Source: Tritrichomonas musculus
Taxonomy: Eukaryota > Parabasalia > Tritrichomonadida > Tritrichomonadidae
Assembly: GCA_039105265.1 (NCBI GenBank)
Contig: JAPFFF010000072.1
Coordinates: 62,001 to 126,000 of the forward strand
Reading direction: 5' to 3'
Length of the DNA stretch: 64,000 nt
The position numbers and the translations under genes were made by a program. The notes beneath the pieces were generated by a model. That model searched no databases, was not told the DNA's origin, and saw only the letters and a program-made list of their open reading frames with translations. Below are positions 20,198 through 30,879 of the stretch, piece after piece (positions within the stretch are counted from its first letter, which is position 1; every line of letters begins with the position of its first letter).

Positions 20198-20740
20198 CAG
20201 GGATGTTCAACGTTGACGTTGAGCTCGTTGAATTTTATAATGTCTCGTTCATTGACAGTCAACGATCAACGACGTTGAGCCCGTTAAGACCAACGAAATG
20301 AACGACCATCAACGAAGCTCTCAACGTTCAGATAACATTGAAAAAACGAACGAGCTAACGTTAATTCACATTATATTATGAAAAAGTTTTTTTCTATTTA
20401 AAAATTTTAACTTTTTGATAAATTTTTTCCACCATTCAGTTTTTTTTACAATTAAATAATTACAAAAGCAAGAGTATGATTAAAATTTAAGAATAATGAA
20501 AGAGCGTAAAAGCAATAATATTTTAATTCAAAATTAATTAGTATTTGTTCATTATGAGCAATTCTATTTTCATGTAAAAATACTCAAGTGTAACTTTGAC
20601 TTCAATTCGTTGATTTATATTAAAAAAAGTTAAAAAATGACATATTTTTGGACGATCATTCTCAATGTCATTTGCCACGTTGACGCTGACATCATTTCAA
20701 CGTTGACAACGTTGATAACGAAGAGCTTTTAAACGGTCTC
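20198..20740 (+). mobile_element. hAT-like terminus with CAACGTTGA repeats
   Basis: CAGGGATG at 20198 is a typical hAT 5' end. It is followed by a dense cluster of CAACGTTGA/AACGTTGACGTTGAG-type motifs on both strands (20,207-20,365) and a second cluster at 20,645-20,740. Such subterminal repeats are where hAT transposases bind. No matching CATCCCTG end or 8-bp duplication was found, so the other end is lost or lies elsewhere. Confidence 0.5.
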
Positions 20741-21410
20741 TTCGTTATCAATTTTTTCAAATGTGAAGTGAAAACGCAAAAAGACAATTTTTTTTTACGT
20801 ATTCATATGCTTTTAAAAGCTAATTAAAAGCCAAACACTTTATATGGGACTAATGTTTTAGTTGGTAATTAATAAATTTTAAATGATGCAATTTTAATAA
20901 CAATTTAAATATTTTATTTTTCTCATCGCTACAAGTGGATTAATATTATTTATAAATATAAATAATACATCTTTACACGAATTTTATTGATTGAAAAGAT
21001 ATCTGAATTGTAATGGAATCATCACGATCACATAATCAGATCCTTCAAATACATTTATATTAAGTAGTTTAATATTTGAATTGTCATTTATTTCAATTAT
21101 ATGAAGTTTCATACAATAAGAAAATGCACAGTCTCCAATTGAAGTGGCTTGAGATGGAATTATAAAGCCCTGAATTGACGTGCCTCTGAATGCATCTTTT
21201 TCAATTATTTGAAGTTGGGAATCATTTGCTATTTCAACTGTTTGAAGGCTGATTCTCCAATTATTCTGACTTGTGATTGAATTTTAATACTTTTGAATGA
21301 TGTTCCACAAAACGCGAAACTTTCAATTGTTTGAAGTCTTGAATCAACTGGAATTTCGAGTTTTACAAGACTCAAACATTCTTCAAATGCAAACGAATAA
21401 ATATGCTGTC

Positions 21411-21604
21411 TTGATAACATGAATGAAAAGCACCTTCACCAATTTGCTCCACTCGTGAAGGAATAACGACTCTTTCAATTGATGCATTATTAAATGCAAA
21501 ATCACCGATTGTTTTAAGCTTTGAATCATTTGGAATTTCGATTGTTTTAAGATCAAGGCATTCTTCAAAAGCAAATGAACAAAAATGCTCAATAAAGTTG
21601 GGAA
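21411..21604. repeat. Internal LRR duplication, copy 1
   Basis: 194 bp almost identical to 22,024-22,217 (only a few substitutions) and in the same orientation 613 bp apart; weaker similarity continues for ~100 bp beyond. Both encode ICSFAFEECLDLKTIEIPND-type units. Confidence 0.85.
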
Positions 21605-22023
21605 TCATAGCTGTCTTGATGTCTCGAACACAAAAAACAAGACAGTCATAATTTTCATGCTCAATTGATGATTTCTCAATGATAAATTTATCTTCGTAAA
21701 CTTTGTATCTTTGATTATCTGGGCTTATTTCAATTTTCTTTAGTTTGGTTAGACCAAAGCACCAACCATCTTTGAATTCAATTAGATTTGATGGAATTGA
21801 AAAACTTTCAATTTTTGTTGAATTGAATGCATCTTCAATGATCTGAAGCTTAGAATCACTTTGAATTTCTATTCTTTCAATGTTTCTTACAACAAGAAAA
21901 TGCATCTTCTTTAATTACAGTGATTTGTGATGGAATAAAAATGCTCTCAATCGATGTTCTAACAAATGTTCTTTTATTGATTATTTTAAGTTTTGAATCA
22001 GTTGGAATTTCTATTCTTTGTAG

Positions 22024-22217
22024 TTGATAACATGAATGAAAAGCACCTTCACCAATTTGCTCCGCTTGTGAAGGAATAACGACTCTTTCAATTGATGCAT
22101 TATTAAATGCAAAATCACCGATTGTTTTAAGCTTTGAATCATTTGGAATTTCGATTGTTTTAAGATCAAAGCATTCTTCAAAAGCAAATGAACAAAAATG
22201 CTCAATAAAGTTGGGAA
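22024..22217. repeat. Internal LRR duplication, copy 2
   Basis: Second copy of the 194-bp block at 21,411-21,604; same length, so no indels separate them. Confidence 0.85.
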
Positions 22218-23023
22218 CAGTTACTGCTTCAATGTTTCGAACACAAAAAACAAGACAGTCATAACTTTCATGCTCAATTGATGATTTCCAAATGATGAAT
22301 TCATCTTCATAAACTTAGTATCTTGGATTATTTGGGCTTATTTTAATATCATTTAATTTTCTTACATTTTTACACGATCCATATTGTAGCTCGATTAGAT
22401 TTGATGGAAATGTGATGCTTTCAATTGATGTTTCTGAAAAAGCTTCTCTGCCAATTGATTGAAGTTTAGAATCATCTGGAATATCAATGTTTTTGAGAAG
22501 GCTACATCCTTCAAATGCAAATGATGAGATGCGCTTAATAAATGTCTGAACAGTGAAGGCTTCGATATCTCTGACACAGAAAATAAGAGAATCATATTCT
22601 GCTTGTCCAATTGACGATTTTTTCAGAATGAATTTGTCATCGAATGATTTGAAACGTTGATTTTCTGGATTTACTCTGACTTTGGTTATGTTATATGCCC
22701 ATCTGCACCATCCTTTTTTGAGATTTACTAGTTGGGATGGAAATGAAATCGCCTCAATTGAAGATCGTAGAAATGCTTCTTTACAAATGACTTGGAGTTT
22801 AGAATTTGGATCAAATTTAAGTGATTTTATTGATGAACCATAGAATGCTTTTTGAAAAATATTGATCACAATGTACTATTTTGATTCATTGATGATGAAT
22901 TGTGGAATAATAACTTCGCTTTGTATTTGTGGGTTGAATCCAATTATATTTGCAGTTTCTTCTTCTTCATTTATTGAATATATGATAAAGTAATACTCAA
23001 CTTTTTTATTTGGGACGTTTATT

Positions 23024-24267
23024 TGAATAATATTTTACTTATAAAAAATGAAAACCCCAAAAAATAATCATATTTCTGAATAGATGAACTTTTACCTTAC
23101 CTCAAAATTTTAAGAAAAAAACATGCATATCTTTTACAATGATTTATTAAATAATAAAATTAATTTATTTTTAACATTTCTAATTATATTAACTAATAAA
23201 AATATTAATTATTCTAATGCTAATATTAATTTAAATACATTTTGAAATATATTCTCATCATAACCTAACCAATAAATATTTTTATATATATATATAAATT
23301 TTGACTTATTTAACAAAAAAGTAAACGTATTAAGTTAATAATATAATGATTCTTTTTAATGCGGATGAATAACATTACGGAATGGCGAAATTAATCATGA
23401 ACAAATTATAACTGCTTATATATCGATTTTTTTATATGAGTTCAGAAGTTTTGCTATATTAATATCGACTTTTGTTCATAAAAAAGTGTCATTATTTAGA
23501 TTTTGTTGGTTTGATTTATGAATGATAAACTTGCTTCATAAATATATAATAATCTTTGTTTTATTTTGTATATTCAAAATTTTGGCTGATTTGGGTTAAA
23601 AATCAAATATAATTAATTAAAGAAAATCTACAGATGATGGATCTGAAATTTGTATCATTATATGAATGTTTAATCTACTCAATTTGTGAAATAGAATAAA
23701 GATTTTCTCAATCGATGAAAATAAGAAAGTAATTTGTTATATATATTTAAGTTTTGAATCAAATATAAACCAAAAAAATATAATAATTCCCATATTATTA
23801 AATGCACTTTTTAAAGTATACTTTGGATTGGTTTTTGATCGAATTCCAAAAAATATTTTTTTTTTTCTCTAATATTGTAATCAATAAATTCACCGTTTTT
23901 CCCCATTTTCATTCACTAAATAGAACAGTTTTTTTTTGTGCTTCGCTTTATTCATCGAATCAAGTTTTTGCTTTCAGCATTAATTTGATATAAGCCGTTG
24001 ATATACATATTTAATTTATTTGTAAACCATTTAAATAGCCATTTAAATAATTGTAAACTATTTAACAAAAAAATTTTTACATTTGCTCTTGATTCAATAT
24101 TAGAACAAATATATATTAAATAATGATTTTATTTAAACTAACAGAAATTGAATGTAATTATCAAAAAATTGTGGTTCTTCAACCATATTTTGAATTTATT
24201 CAAAATCTTATTAATTGAAAATTTCAATTCAAAATAAACAACCTTTTCATAAATTTCAATTAGAAGA
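23024..24267. other. AT-rich spacer
   Basis: No gene or transposon border recognised. An initiator-like TTTCAATTAG lies just before the ATG at 24268. Confidence 0.5.
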
Positions 24268-25998
24268 ATGATTAATGTTCGAGTTCTTGAAGCTCAAGAT
24301 CTTCCTATTTTTAATAACCATTTAAGAAAAACGCTTGTTTCATGCTTCTCGTATTCCTCATATCGATTTTTTTATGGCTCTTTTAAAAGTAAAAAAAAAT
24401 CTACAAATACAAATTGGGATTGCGAATTCAATGTTGATTTTTTTAAATTAATCAGACTACGATTTTTCTTATATGGAATTCGAGCAATGAAATCAGACGA
24501 TTATTATATTGGACATGTTACTGTTGATTTCAATCAATTTATTTCAACATCACCAGGAAATGAAATTATGAGATCTCCTGGAACTAGTGTTCAAAATAAA
24601 TATCCAATTAAATCACCAATTTCCACCAATTCAAAATTAACATTAATATTTACTTATTTACCTCATATTAAACGCCCAGTTGGAACCAGACCATCCCTAA
24701 ATCCGAATTCATTAATTCATGTTTATGCCTCATTTTCTCCGTATCATGATTATCAAGATCAACCAGTTGAAGTTGAACTCATTCAAGTATTTCCTAATCC
24801 AGATGACAAAACAAACAGTCAAATTGGGTACTTTTACCATTTAACCAAAGATAATTCATGGGAATCAGTTGGCCGAAGTTCAATAGATAGATACTTCCTT
24901 GGACCAACAGGACCCACTCAAGTTCACTCACTTTCCATTCCCAGATTAAGTGGGAAATACCTCTTATTTGTTCTAGATGTTTCGAATTACTCCGGAACGA
25001 TATCATTAAATTTTGCGAATGAAAAAAGTGGCGAATTCGCACATTTCGACAACAAATGCTTCATCAAATCCAAGATCAACGATAGATCCATTCGTCTTAT
25101 TAAAACAATTGATGTAGATGTCAGTCCGAACACAAAATATCTAGTTCCATTTTATTTGTTCATTCAAATGAATTCAATGTCTACAAACAAATATCAATTC
25201 AATCAATTTCTCGAAGAACACGAAACCTTAACCTTTGACAAATCGAATATCGAAGATAATTCTAATCTTGATTACGCAGATAAAGTATTTTATGAGACTG
25301 AATTTGATAACAAAATCATTGAAAAAGTTCAATCAATTAAATCCCTTGAAAACACCCACTTTTTGAGAACCCATGTTTTGCCACTTTATAAACAAGTATC
25401 TTTAACTAAATTGCTACGTAATTATAACCTTGATGTCAACTCAAACTTACGTTTTTACGTCGGTGGATCAACAACGAACACCGCGGGATCGAGCGCTTAT
25501 GTTGACCAATGGAAACAAGGCTTCATTGCGTATGACAAGGTCAGCCATGAAGTATGCAATGACATTCCGATGAAGATTGAAGAGGAAAATGCAATTTCAT
25601 ATTTACTAGACAAGGTCAATTATAATTCAATTATTACATTGAATTTGAATCAAATCAACAAAAACACGGTTCTCGCTTACTACGTCTACTCCAGCTCTTA
25701 CCTGATAAATGCCTTTCCACACGGATTCTTCGTGATTTCTCACTGCGATGATACAAGCGAAAGGTCGTTGTTTAGGAATACAATCTTTGCTGACTCGTGG
25801 ACGTCTTATTATGCAACTTGCTTCAGATTAGAGTTCTTCGATGATGAATGGAGAATTATTCCAATGAGACAATACTTTAACACAAAAGATGAAATGGAGT
25901 ACGCACTCGATTTGGCTCATTTAAACGAATCAATATCATATGAACAGTCTACTGAAGAGAATCTTGAAGAATGGATCAAATTAGAAGATATAAAATAA
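24268..25998 (+). CDS. C2-domain-like protein
   Basis: A 576-residue protein. Residues 1-~135 begin MINVRVLEAQDLPIFNN and continue with alternating strands ending SKLTLIFTYLPHI, which fits an N-terminal C2 domain (lipid/calcium binding), though the acidic calcium ligands are not clearly conserved. The remainder (~150-560) is a globular, beta-rich region I do not recognise; GSTTNTAGSSAYVDQWKQGF and the acidic tail are notable. No signal peptide or membrane segment. A role at membranes is possible from the C2-like start only. The stop codon is followed by A (TAAA). It is complete and intact. Confidence 0.75.
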   Translation: MINVRVLEAQDLPIFNNHLRKTLVSCFSYSSYRFFYGSFKSKKKSTNTNWDCEFNVDFFKLIRLRFFLYGIRAMKSDDYYIGHVTVDFNQFISTSPGNEIMRSPGTSVQNKYPIKSPISTNSKLTLIFTYLPHIKRPVGTRPSLNPNSLIHVYASFSPYHDYQDQPVEVELIQVFPNPDDKTNSQIGYFYHLTKDNSWESVGRSSIDRYFLGPTGPTQVHSLSIPRLSGKYLLFVLDVSNYSGTISLNFANEKSGEFAHFDNKCFIKSKINDRSIRLIKTIDVDVSPNTKYLVPFYLFIQMNSMSTNKYQFNQFLEEHETLTFDKSNIEDNSNLDYADKVFYETEFDNKIIEKVQSIKSLENTHFLRTHVLPLYKQVSLTKLLRNYNLDVNSNLRFYVGGSTTNTAGSSAYVDQWKQGFIAYDKVSHEVCNDIPMKIEEENAISYLLDKVNYNSIITLNLNQINKNTVLAYYVYSSSYLINAFPHGFFVISHCDDTSERSLFRNTIFADSWTSYYATCFRLEFFDDEWRIIPMRQYFNTKDEMEYALDLAHLNESISYEQSTEENLEEWIKLEDIK

Positions 25999-26094
25999 AC
26001 TATTGAATTTTTATCGATAAAATTATTTTTATTTTTTATTTTTATTTTTTTTTTTTTTAATAAATAAAACTTATCAAGAAAATTTAATATATTA

Positions 26095-26268
26095 TTTGGT
26101 TGAGAATAATCAGCGAGAAAGCTTTTGGTTATTCCTAATTTTCTTCATCTCTGTCAAGTTTGGACAATTTGTAGATTGTCAGAGTTTTGACTTTGATGCT
26201 TTTTAAAAAGTAGTCCTAAACATTTTGATTTTAATGTTATTGGAGCCGAAAATTTTATAATAACCAAA
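26095..26268. mobile_element. Candidate 174-bp TA-flanked MITE
   Basis: TTTGGTT at the left and AACCAAA at the right, each bordered by TA (26093-26094 and 26269-26270), with an inner hairpin GACAATTTGTAGATTGTC. The terminal repeat is only ~7-10 bp, so support is modest. Confidence 0.35.
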
Positions 26269-26359
26269 TAAAAAAAAATATTCATTATTTAATTATTTAA
26301 ATAATTTCATGTTTATAATATGACTATTGCTCTATCCCCATTTTTAATTGAGCTTGACT

Positions 26360-26932
26360 TTAAAAGATTAAACATGGGTTTGCGTTTTTTACATTTTCTT
26401 TTTTGCTGTTATATTTATCAAGTGATACTCTTGCCGCAGATTCATAAACCATATAAATAGTCGATATGTCCCGAGCAGAACATTCAATATAATCTTCAGA
26501 ATGGATATAATCCTTCAATTTTTCACCTTCGGTTTTCGATATTGATTCTTCTGATTTTTCTCTTAAATCACTTTTCATCCCAACTAAAATATATGGAACA
26601 CCTGGACAATATTTTTTTATTTCTCGAATCCATTTTTTCTTAACATTTCTAAATGAAGATTTGGATATTAGTGAAAAACAAATTACAATAACATTTGCAA
26701 TTGTATAAATATTTGGTCTTAACTTATCATACGATTTTCTCGGATTAGCTAACATAAAATTCATAAAAACGCTATTTTCATCAATCGTTACAGCTTCGCT
26801 GAAAATTGTGCACTCATTATATGTCACTAAAAACTCTGATTCTGGACGTTTTGAGTGTTCATATTCGGCTAATAAGGTGAGTTTACCAACAGATTCATCC
26901 CCAACAAAAATAACATTTGAGATAATTCTCAT
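26360..26932 (-). CDS. Rho-family-like small GTPase with degenerate switch motifs
   Basis: A 190-residue protein from the ATG at 26932, which lies just behind a TCATTT initiator; a further in-frame ATG nine codons upstream overlaps that site. G1 reads GDESVGKLT, so the Thr/Ser after GK that holds magnesium is Leu. The DTAGQE segment (G3) is replaced by ANPRKSYDKLRP, although the following YDKLRP is typical of Rac/Rho. G4/G5 are well kept: VPYILVGMKSDLR and YIECSA. The C-terminus NPCLIF is a prenylation box (CaaX), so membrane attachment is likely. The missing catalytic and magnesium residues suggest a protein that binds nucleotide poorly or does not hydrolyse it, comparable to atypical Rho proteins. 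Trichomonads have large Ras-superfamily sets, so a divergent regulator is plausible. The stop merges with TAAA. Confidence 0.85.
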   Translation of the reverse strand: MRIISNVIFVGDESVGKLTLLAEYEHSKRPESEFLVTYNECTIFSEAVTIDENSVFMNFMLANPRKSYDKLRPNIYTIANVIVICFSLISKSSFRNVKKKWIREIKKYCPGVPYILVGMKSDLREKSEESISKTEGEKLKDYIHSEDYIECSARDISTIYMVYESAARVSLDKYNSKKENVKNANPCLIF

Positions 26933-26936
26933 AATG

Positions 26937-26942
26937 AAATGA
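26937..26942 (-). promoter_or_regulatory. Initiator TCATTT of the Rho-like gene
   Basis: Minus-strand TCATTT immediately before the ATG at 26932; fits TCAYTW and favours the shorter start. Confidence 0.5.
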
Positions 26943-27072
26943 TAAAATTTTGAAATCATTTTGGGCAGTTTTTTTTTTTATTATGAAATTTTTGTATTTT
27001 AGTTTTTCTCATGCGATACTCTTATAGTTGATTCATAAAATATTTATAATTGGTTTATATCTATGTATATTT

Positions 27073-27875
27073 AAGCTTGTAAATTTGGTGAAATAAACGT
27101 TTTTTGGGTTTTAAAAATCACCAAATGTAACCATATTATTGTCAAATAAATTTAATTAATATTTATTATTGTCATAAACCATTGAATTATTTGAAAGAGG
27201 AATTAAATGAGTTTTATCAAAAGTCATATTAATAATCGATAAGATTTTCTCAGTAAAAAAATGTTATTTTTTGAATATTACAAAATAATTGTATGATTTG
27301 TATAATATATCATATAAAATAATAATAAAAAGCTCATTTATATTGGCGATGAAAAGCCAAATAACCGATTTCACCAAAAGCCCAGGTCTTGGGCTTTTGG
27401 AGACAGCATTCAATTTTGAATGGTTTACATATATTTTGGAGATCACCAAAACGGTTTTTTTGGCGATGGTGATTTGTAAAGCTTTCAAAATATCATATAT
27501 AAAATAAAAAAAAAAAAAAAATAAGATATAAATATATATTAGAGATCGGCGAAAAAGGAATTTCCATATTTACAAAACTTTTTCATATCATTAAGATCCA
27601 TATGTTTTAAAAATCCATTTTTTTTCGAAAAGAAAAATGTTTGTCTGTAAAAACATTTTTTTGTGAAATAATTTTTTCGTTTAAAAAATTTGTTTTCTTT
27701 TTAAAATGAAAAATACTTCTTAAAATGATCTTTTTTTTGCGAAATAATTTTCTTTTTTCAAAACACCAAGTCTTTTTTATATGAACAATTTTTTTTAATA
27801 TAGATTTTCTTTTAAAAAAAACAAGATCTTATAAATATATTATTTGATTTTGATTTTTGAATACGTTATTTATTC

Positions 27876-27909
<34 letters not shown>

Positions 27910-28847
27910 CGTTATAATTGGTGGAAAAAACTACATTTTGAGGACAAAACTATTATTTTCATTCCAGATTTAAACTGTCTGCATCAAAAGCATCATTTAA
28001 CAAGATTGGAAAGTGCCTCACAGCTTAATGAAGCAAATGATATTTTCTATATCATTAGAATGCTTCAAATTTTGAATATAGTTTGATCATAAGCAATGAT
28101 TACGAGTACTTTATAATTCATACATCAAATATCATTCTTTATGATTTGAATAATATCTAAATATATGTTTTTATTAAATAATTCTTTGAAATTCTTGTTA
28201 ACTAAATTTTTTCTATCAATTTATATTTCGAAAGGAATTTATGATTTTAATTAAATTTTTTATTTGAAATGATCGAAACTTATTGATATGATTTTACTTT
28301 TTGCACACACAAAAACTTTTCGCAAAGAAGCTTTTTTTTTATAAAAAAAAAATATTCAAAAATAAACCTTTTTATAAAAAAGTCACTTTTTTTTTAAAAA
28401 ACAATTTTTTTTCGAAAAAGTGTATGCTTTCAGATATAACTTATACACATCAAAATAAATATGTTTTATAAATATAATTCTTTATTTTCAAAAAGGAAAT
28501 CCCTTTTTCTCCGAGCTCTAATAAAATCAATAAAAGCATTTTTTCAATTGAAAATAAATTTTTTTCATTTATATTTTAAATATATACCGATATAAAATGT
28601 ATTTAAAATATTAATAATATTTATATTTTTATGAATATATATAGCCGAGCAATTAAATAAATTCATTGAATTTATTGAATGTTGATTCGTAAATTGAATT
28701 ATTATTTAATCAAATATCATTTAATCATTTTATTTAATAATTCATAAGAAATAACTTTTTAAAAGATTTATTAAAATCACCAAAAGATCAGAAAGAATCA
28801 CCAAGACCAGGTCTTTTTTTTACATTTGGGTATATTTTACAAGCTTA
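27073..28847. mobile_element. hAT-like transposon, copy 2, with nested insertion
   Basis: Same ends as 10,274-11,146 (AAGCTTG...CAAGCTTA), flanked by its own 8-bp duplication GTATATTT at 27065-27072 and 28848-28855. Without the nested 977-bp element the copy is ~796 bp. Differences from copy 1 are a deletion around 27,160, lack of the internal ~60-bp duplication, and scattered substitutions; overall identity appears high. Confidence 0.88.
27542..28518. mobile_element. 977-bp TA-flanked element nested in the hAT-like copy
   Basis: Ends GAGATCGGCGAAAAAGG (left) and, read inward from the right, GAGCTCGGAGAAAAAGG, about 25 bp of imperfect inverted repeat, flanked by TA at 27540-27541 and 28519-28520. 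Copy 1 of the host element supplies the empty site. The interior is rich in TTTTTCG/CGAAAAA and ATAAAAAAG blocks in both orientations. No protein is encoded, so it needs a Tc1/mariner-type enzyme in trans. Confidence 0.8.
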
Positions 28848-28855
28848 GTATATTT

Positions 28856-29233
28856 TTTTATTTGTGCTTCAATAGATAGAGTTGTTTCACTTTTTTAACA
28901 ATCAAAAATTACCATAAAATTTCATAAAGGTACCCAAACTCTATTTTTTCGGAAAATACTTTTTCTATATTATTAGATTATTTTATAAATACTCATATTT
29001 ATATATATATTTAAAAATATTAAATTTTTATCTAATAATTTCAAGTATAAAAAGAAATTTAATTTTGTCATATTTTGATTAGTTTACAATTTTTCAAAAT
29101 TGAAAAAGTTTTAAAATGATTGTTTTATAAATTTGAATAAAAAATCTTTTTGATTAATATTTTTAAATAAACTTAAATTCAAATGTCAGCACATTATTTT
29201 TTCTCTCAATTTATTTAAAAAAAAAAAAATATT
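28856..29233. other. AT-rich spacer between transposons
   Basis: No feature seen. Confidence 0.4.
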
Positions 29234-29235
29234 TA

Positions 29236-29517
29236 GTCTACTGGAAAACCCCCCTACCATTTTTATTCACCTATTTTTGGCCTTTAATGGTGGCAAAAAG
29301 TACGTTGGTGGAAAAACCACCTACCATTTTCTATTCAATTTTTCGATAAAAAAATTGAATAGATTTCATTTTTAAATACTAATATCTAAATATAAAATAA
29401 ATATTTTTTAAATAATAATAATTATTTTATCAAATGAACATTTTATCTATATGTATATATGATATTATGATTCTAACTCCTTTATATAGAGATTTGGTAG
29501 GGGGTTTTACTCTAGAC
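29236..29517. mobile_element. 282-bp TA-flanked MITE
   Basis: Left GTCTACTGGAAAACCCCCCT and, read from the right end, GTCTAGAGTAAAACCCCCTA form ~24-bp imperfect inverted repeats with TA at 29234-29235 and 29518-29519. A further internal copy of GTGGAAAAACCACCTACCAT occurs at ~29,308. No coding. Confidence 0.7.
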
Positions 29518-29746
29518 TAATAAGCTTTAAAATTTTTGATTTTTCATTAATTGATCAAGGATCAATTCAGTATGCAGACATTTTCATAAGATTTCGCCAA
29601 TAACTTAATTCGACTGTGTCTTTTATTGCTTTTGGTGCCAAATTAAAGGTTCATAAATTATAATTATTGATAAACAAACTTGCAATTAGAAGTTACACTT
29701 GGAATTTTGCCCATACACCATTATACTTCTTTGATTTTTATGATTT

Positions 29747-30613
29747 TTGCTTGACATTTCCAGTATTCAGTATAAATATTTCAAAAGCATACTCAACTCG
29801 GCAAAATTATTTCAAATAAATGCTCCCCTTATTGATTTACGTCATTTTCAAATAAAATATCCATATATTTTGCTGATTGGTATGATCAACGAACTTGTTT
29901 CATGTATGGGAGACGACCAAGAACTTTCAGATAATGAATTGTATGAAACGGTTGATCTCACAAAATTGAGTGAAAACAAATTCAGAGAATTCCTTTCAAC
30001 ATTTGATTACACGAAGATGACAGGCACGATTTGGAAGAATCTTTGCGAGTGCTTCTTCACAACTCGCAAAGATCAAAACACATTTGAATACGATGGAGAC
30101 ACATCACATCGTTTCGCAGGCATCATCAGCCACTTGCGTGGAAACCGCCAGACTAACATTTCAGATGAAGGAATCGTCTCTGTCACTGCTTCTTCAACAG
30201 AAAATCCGCATTATGCCAAATATGCAGTCGACTTTGACAGTGACGAATTCTTCCATTCTGATTCTAAATTTGACTGGCTCCAGATTGACTTCAAAGACAA
30301 GAAGATTCGGCCAACGCATTATTCAATCAAGACACCGAGCAACCACAGTGATGGTGATCAACAATACCCAGTGAACTGGTGCATTGAAGTTTCGAACACA
30401 GGGAATGAGAACGACTGGCGAACGATTGACACGCGGCAGAATGTTACGAGCATCTCAAAACGAAACCAAAGTGACACATTTGAAATTGGAACTCGCTTAT
30501 CACCAAACGAGAGCTACCGATATGTCAGACTTAGATCAACGGGCAACACATCTGGTGGTAATAGTAACATTGCATTTTCATCACTTGATTTTTTCGGGAC
30601 ACTTGTCAAATAA
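29747..30613 (+). pseudogene. F5/8 type C domain protein, 5' end missing
   Basis: The open frame covers ~288 codons to a TAA-A stop at 30613, but the first codon available is TTG and the first ATG lies 45 codons in (29882). The N-terminal half (ELYETVDLTKLSENKFREFL and IWKNLCECFF) has the helical BACK-like region that usually joins a BTB domain to a C-terminal F5/8 type C (discoidin-like) domain in trichomonad proteins. The second half is that domain: ENPHYAKYAVDFDSDEFFHS, DWLQIDFKD, THYSIKTPS, YRYVRLRSTG and a final DFFGTLVK. The BTB part expected upstream is not readable, so the gene is 5'-truncated or frame-broken upstream. Such proteins are thought to act as adaptors or carbohydrate/phospholipid binders; no signal peptide is present. 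Confidence 0.75.
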
Positions 30614-30879
30614 AGAGATAACTATTAAAATAAGCATAGCTTTTTTTTCAATACATGAATACCTCTTTTAAATCTCAATTAATGATTATATTTTTTGAGA
30701 GTTTCATATAACTAATTCAAATATGAAAATTTTAAACTTTTTGCGAAAAATATAAACAAAACTTCCTTACGGTGCAACTTTTTAAATGATAAGAAATATT
30801 ATTGAAAAAGTGTCTACGCAAAATTTTAAACTTTTTCAATAAAATTATAAAAATTACTTTTTTTTCCACTCAACCAATA

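Larger units (their letters stand above)
20984..23020 (-). pseudogene. BspA-like leucine-rich repeat gene, broken
   Basis: On the minus strand the gene starts within VEYYFIIYSINEEEETANII..., continues with TpLRR units (SIEAISFPSQLVNLKKGWC, SFAFEGCSLLKNIDIPDDS, SIERVVIPSRVEQIGEGAF) and ends SDYVIVMIPLQFRYLFNQ with TAA-A at 20984. BspA-like proteins are a huge trichomonad family, some surface-exposed and implicated in host or bacterial contact. The frame is interrupted by several stops and shifts (pieces 22869-22315, 22205-22011, 21905-21372, 21420-21229), and no ATG remains at the 5' end. An internal duplication (21,411-21,604 and 22,024-22,217) explains part of its length. Host gene, now non-functional unless the breaks are sequencing errors. 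Confidence 0.8.
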
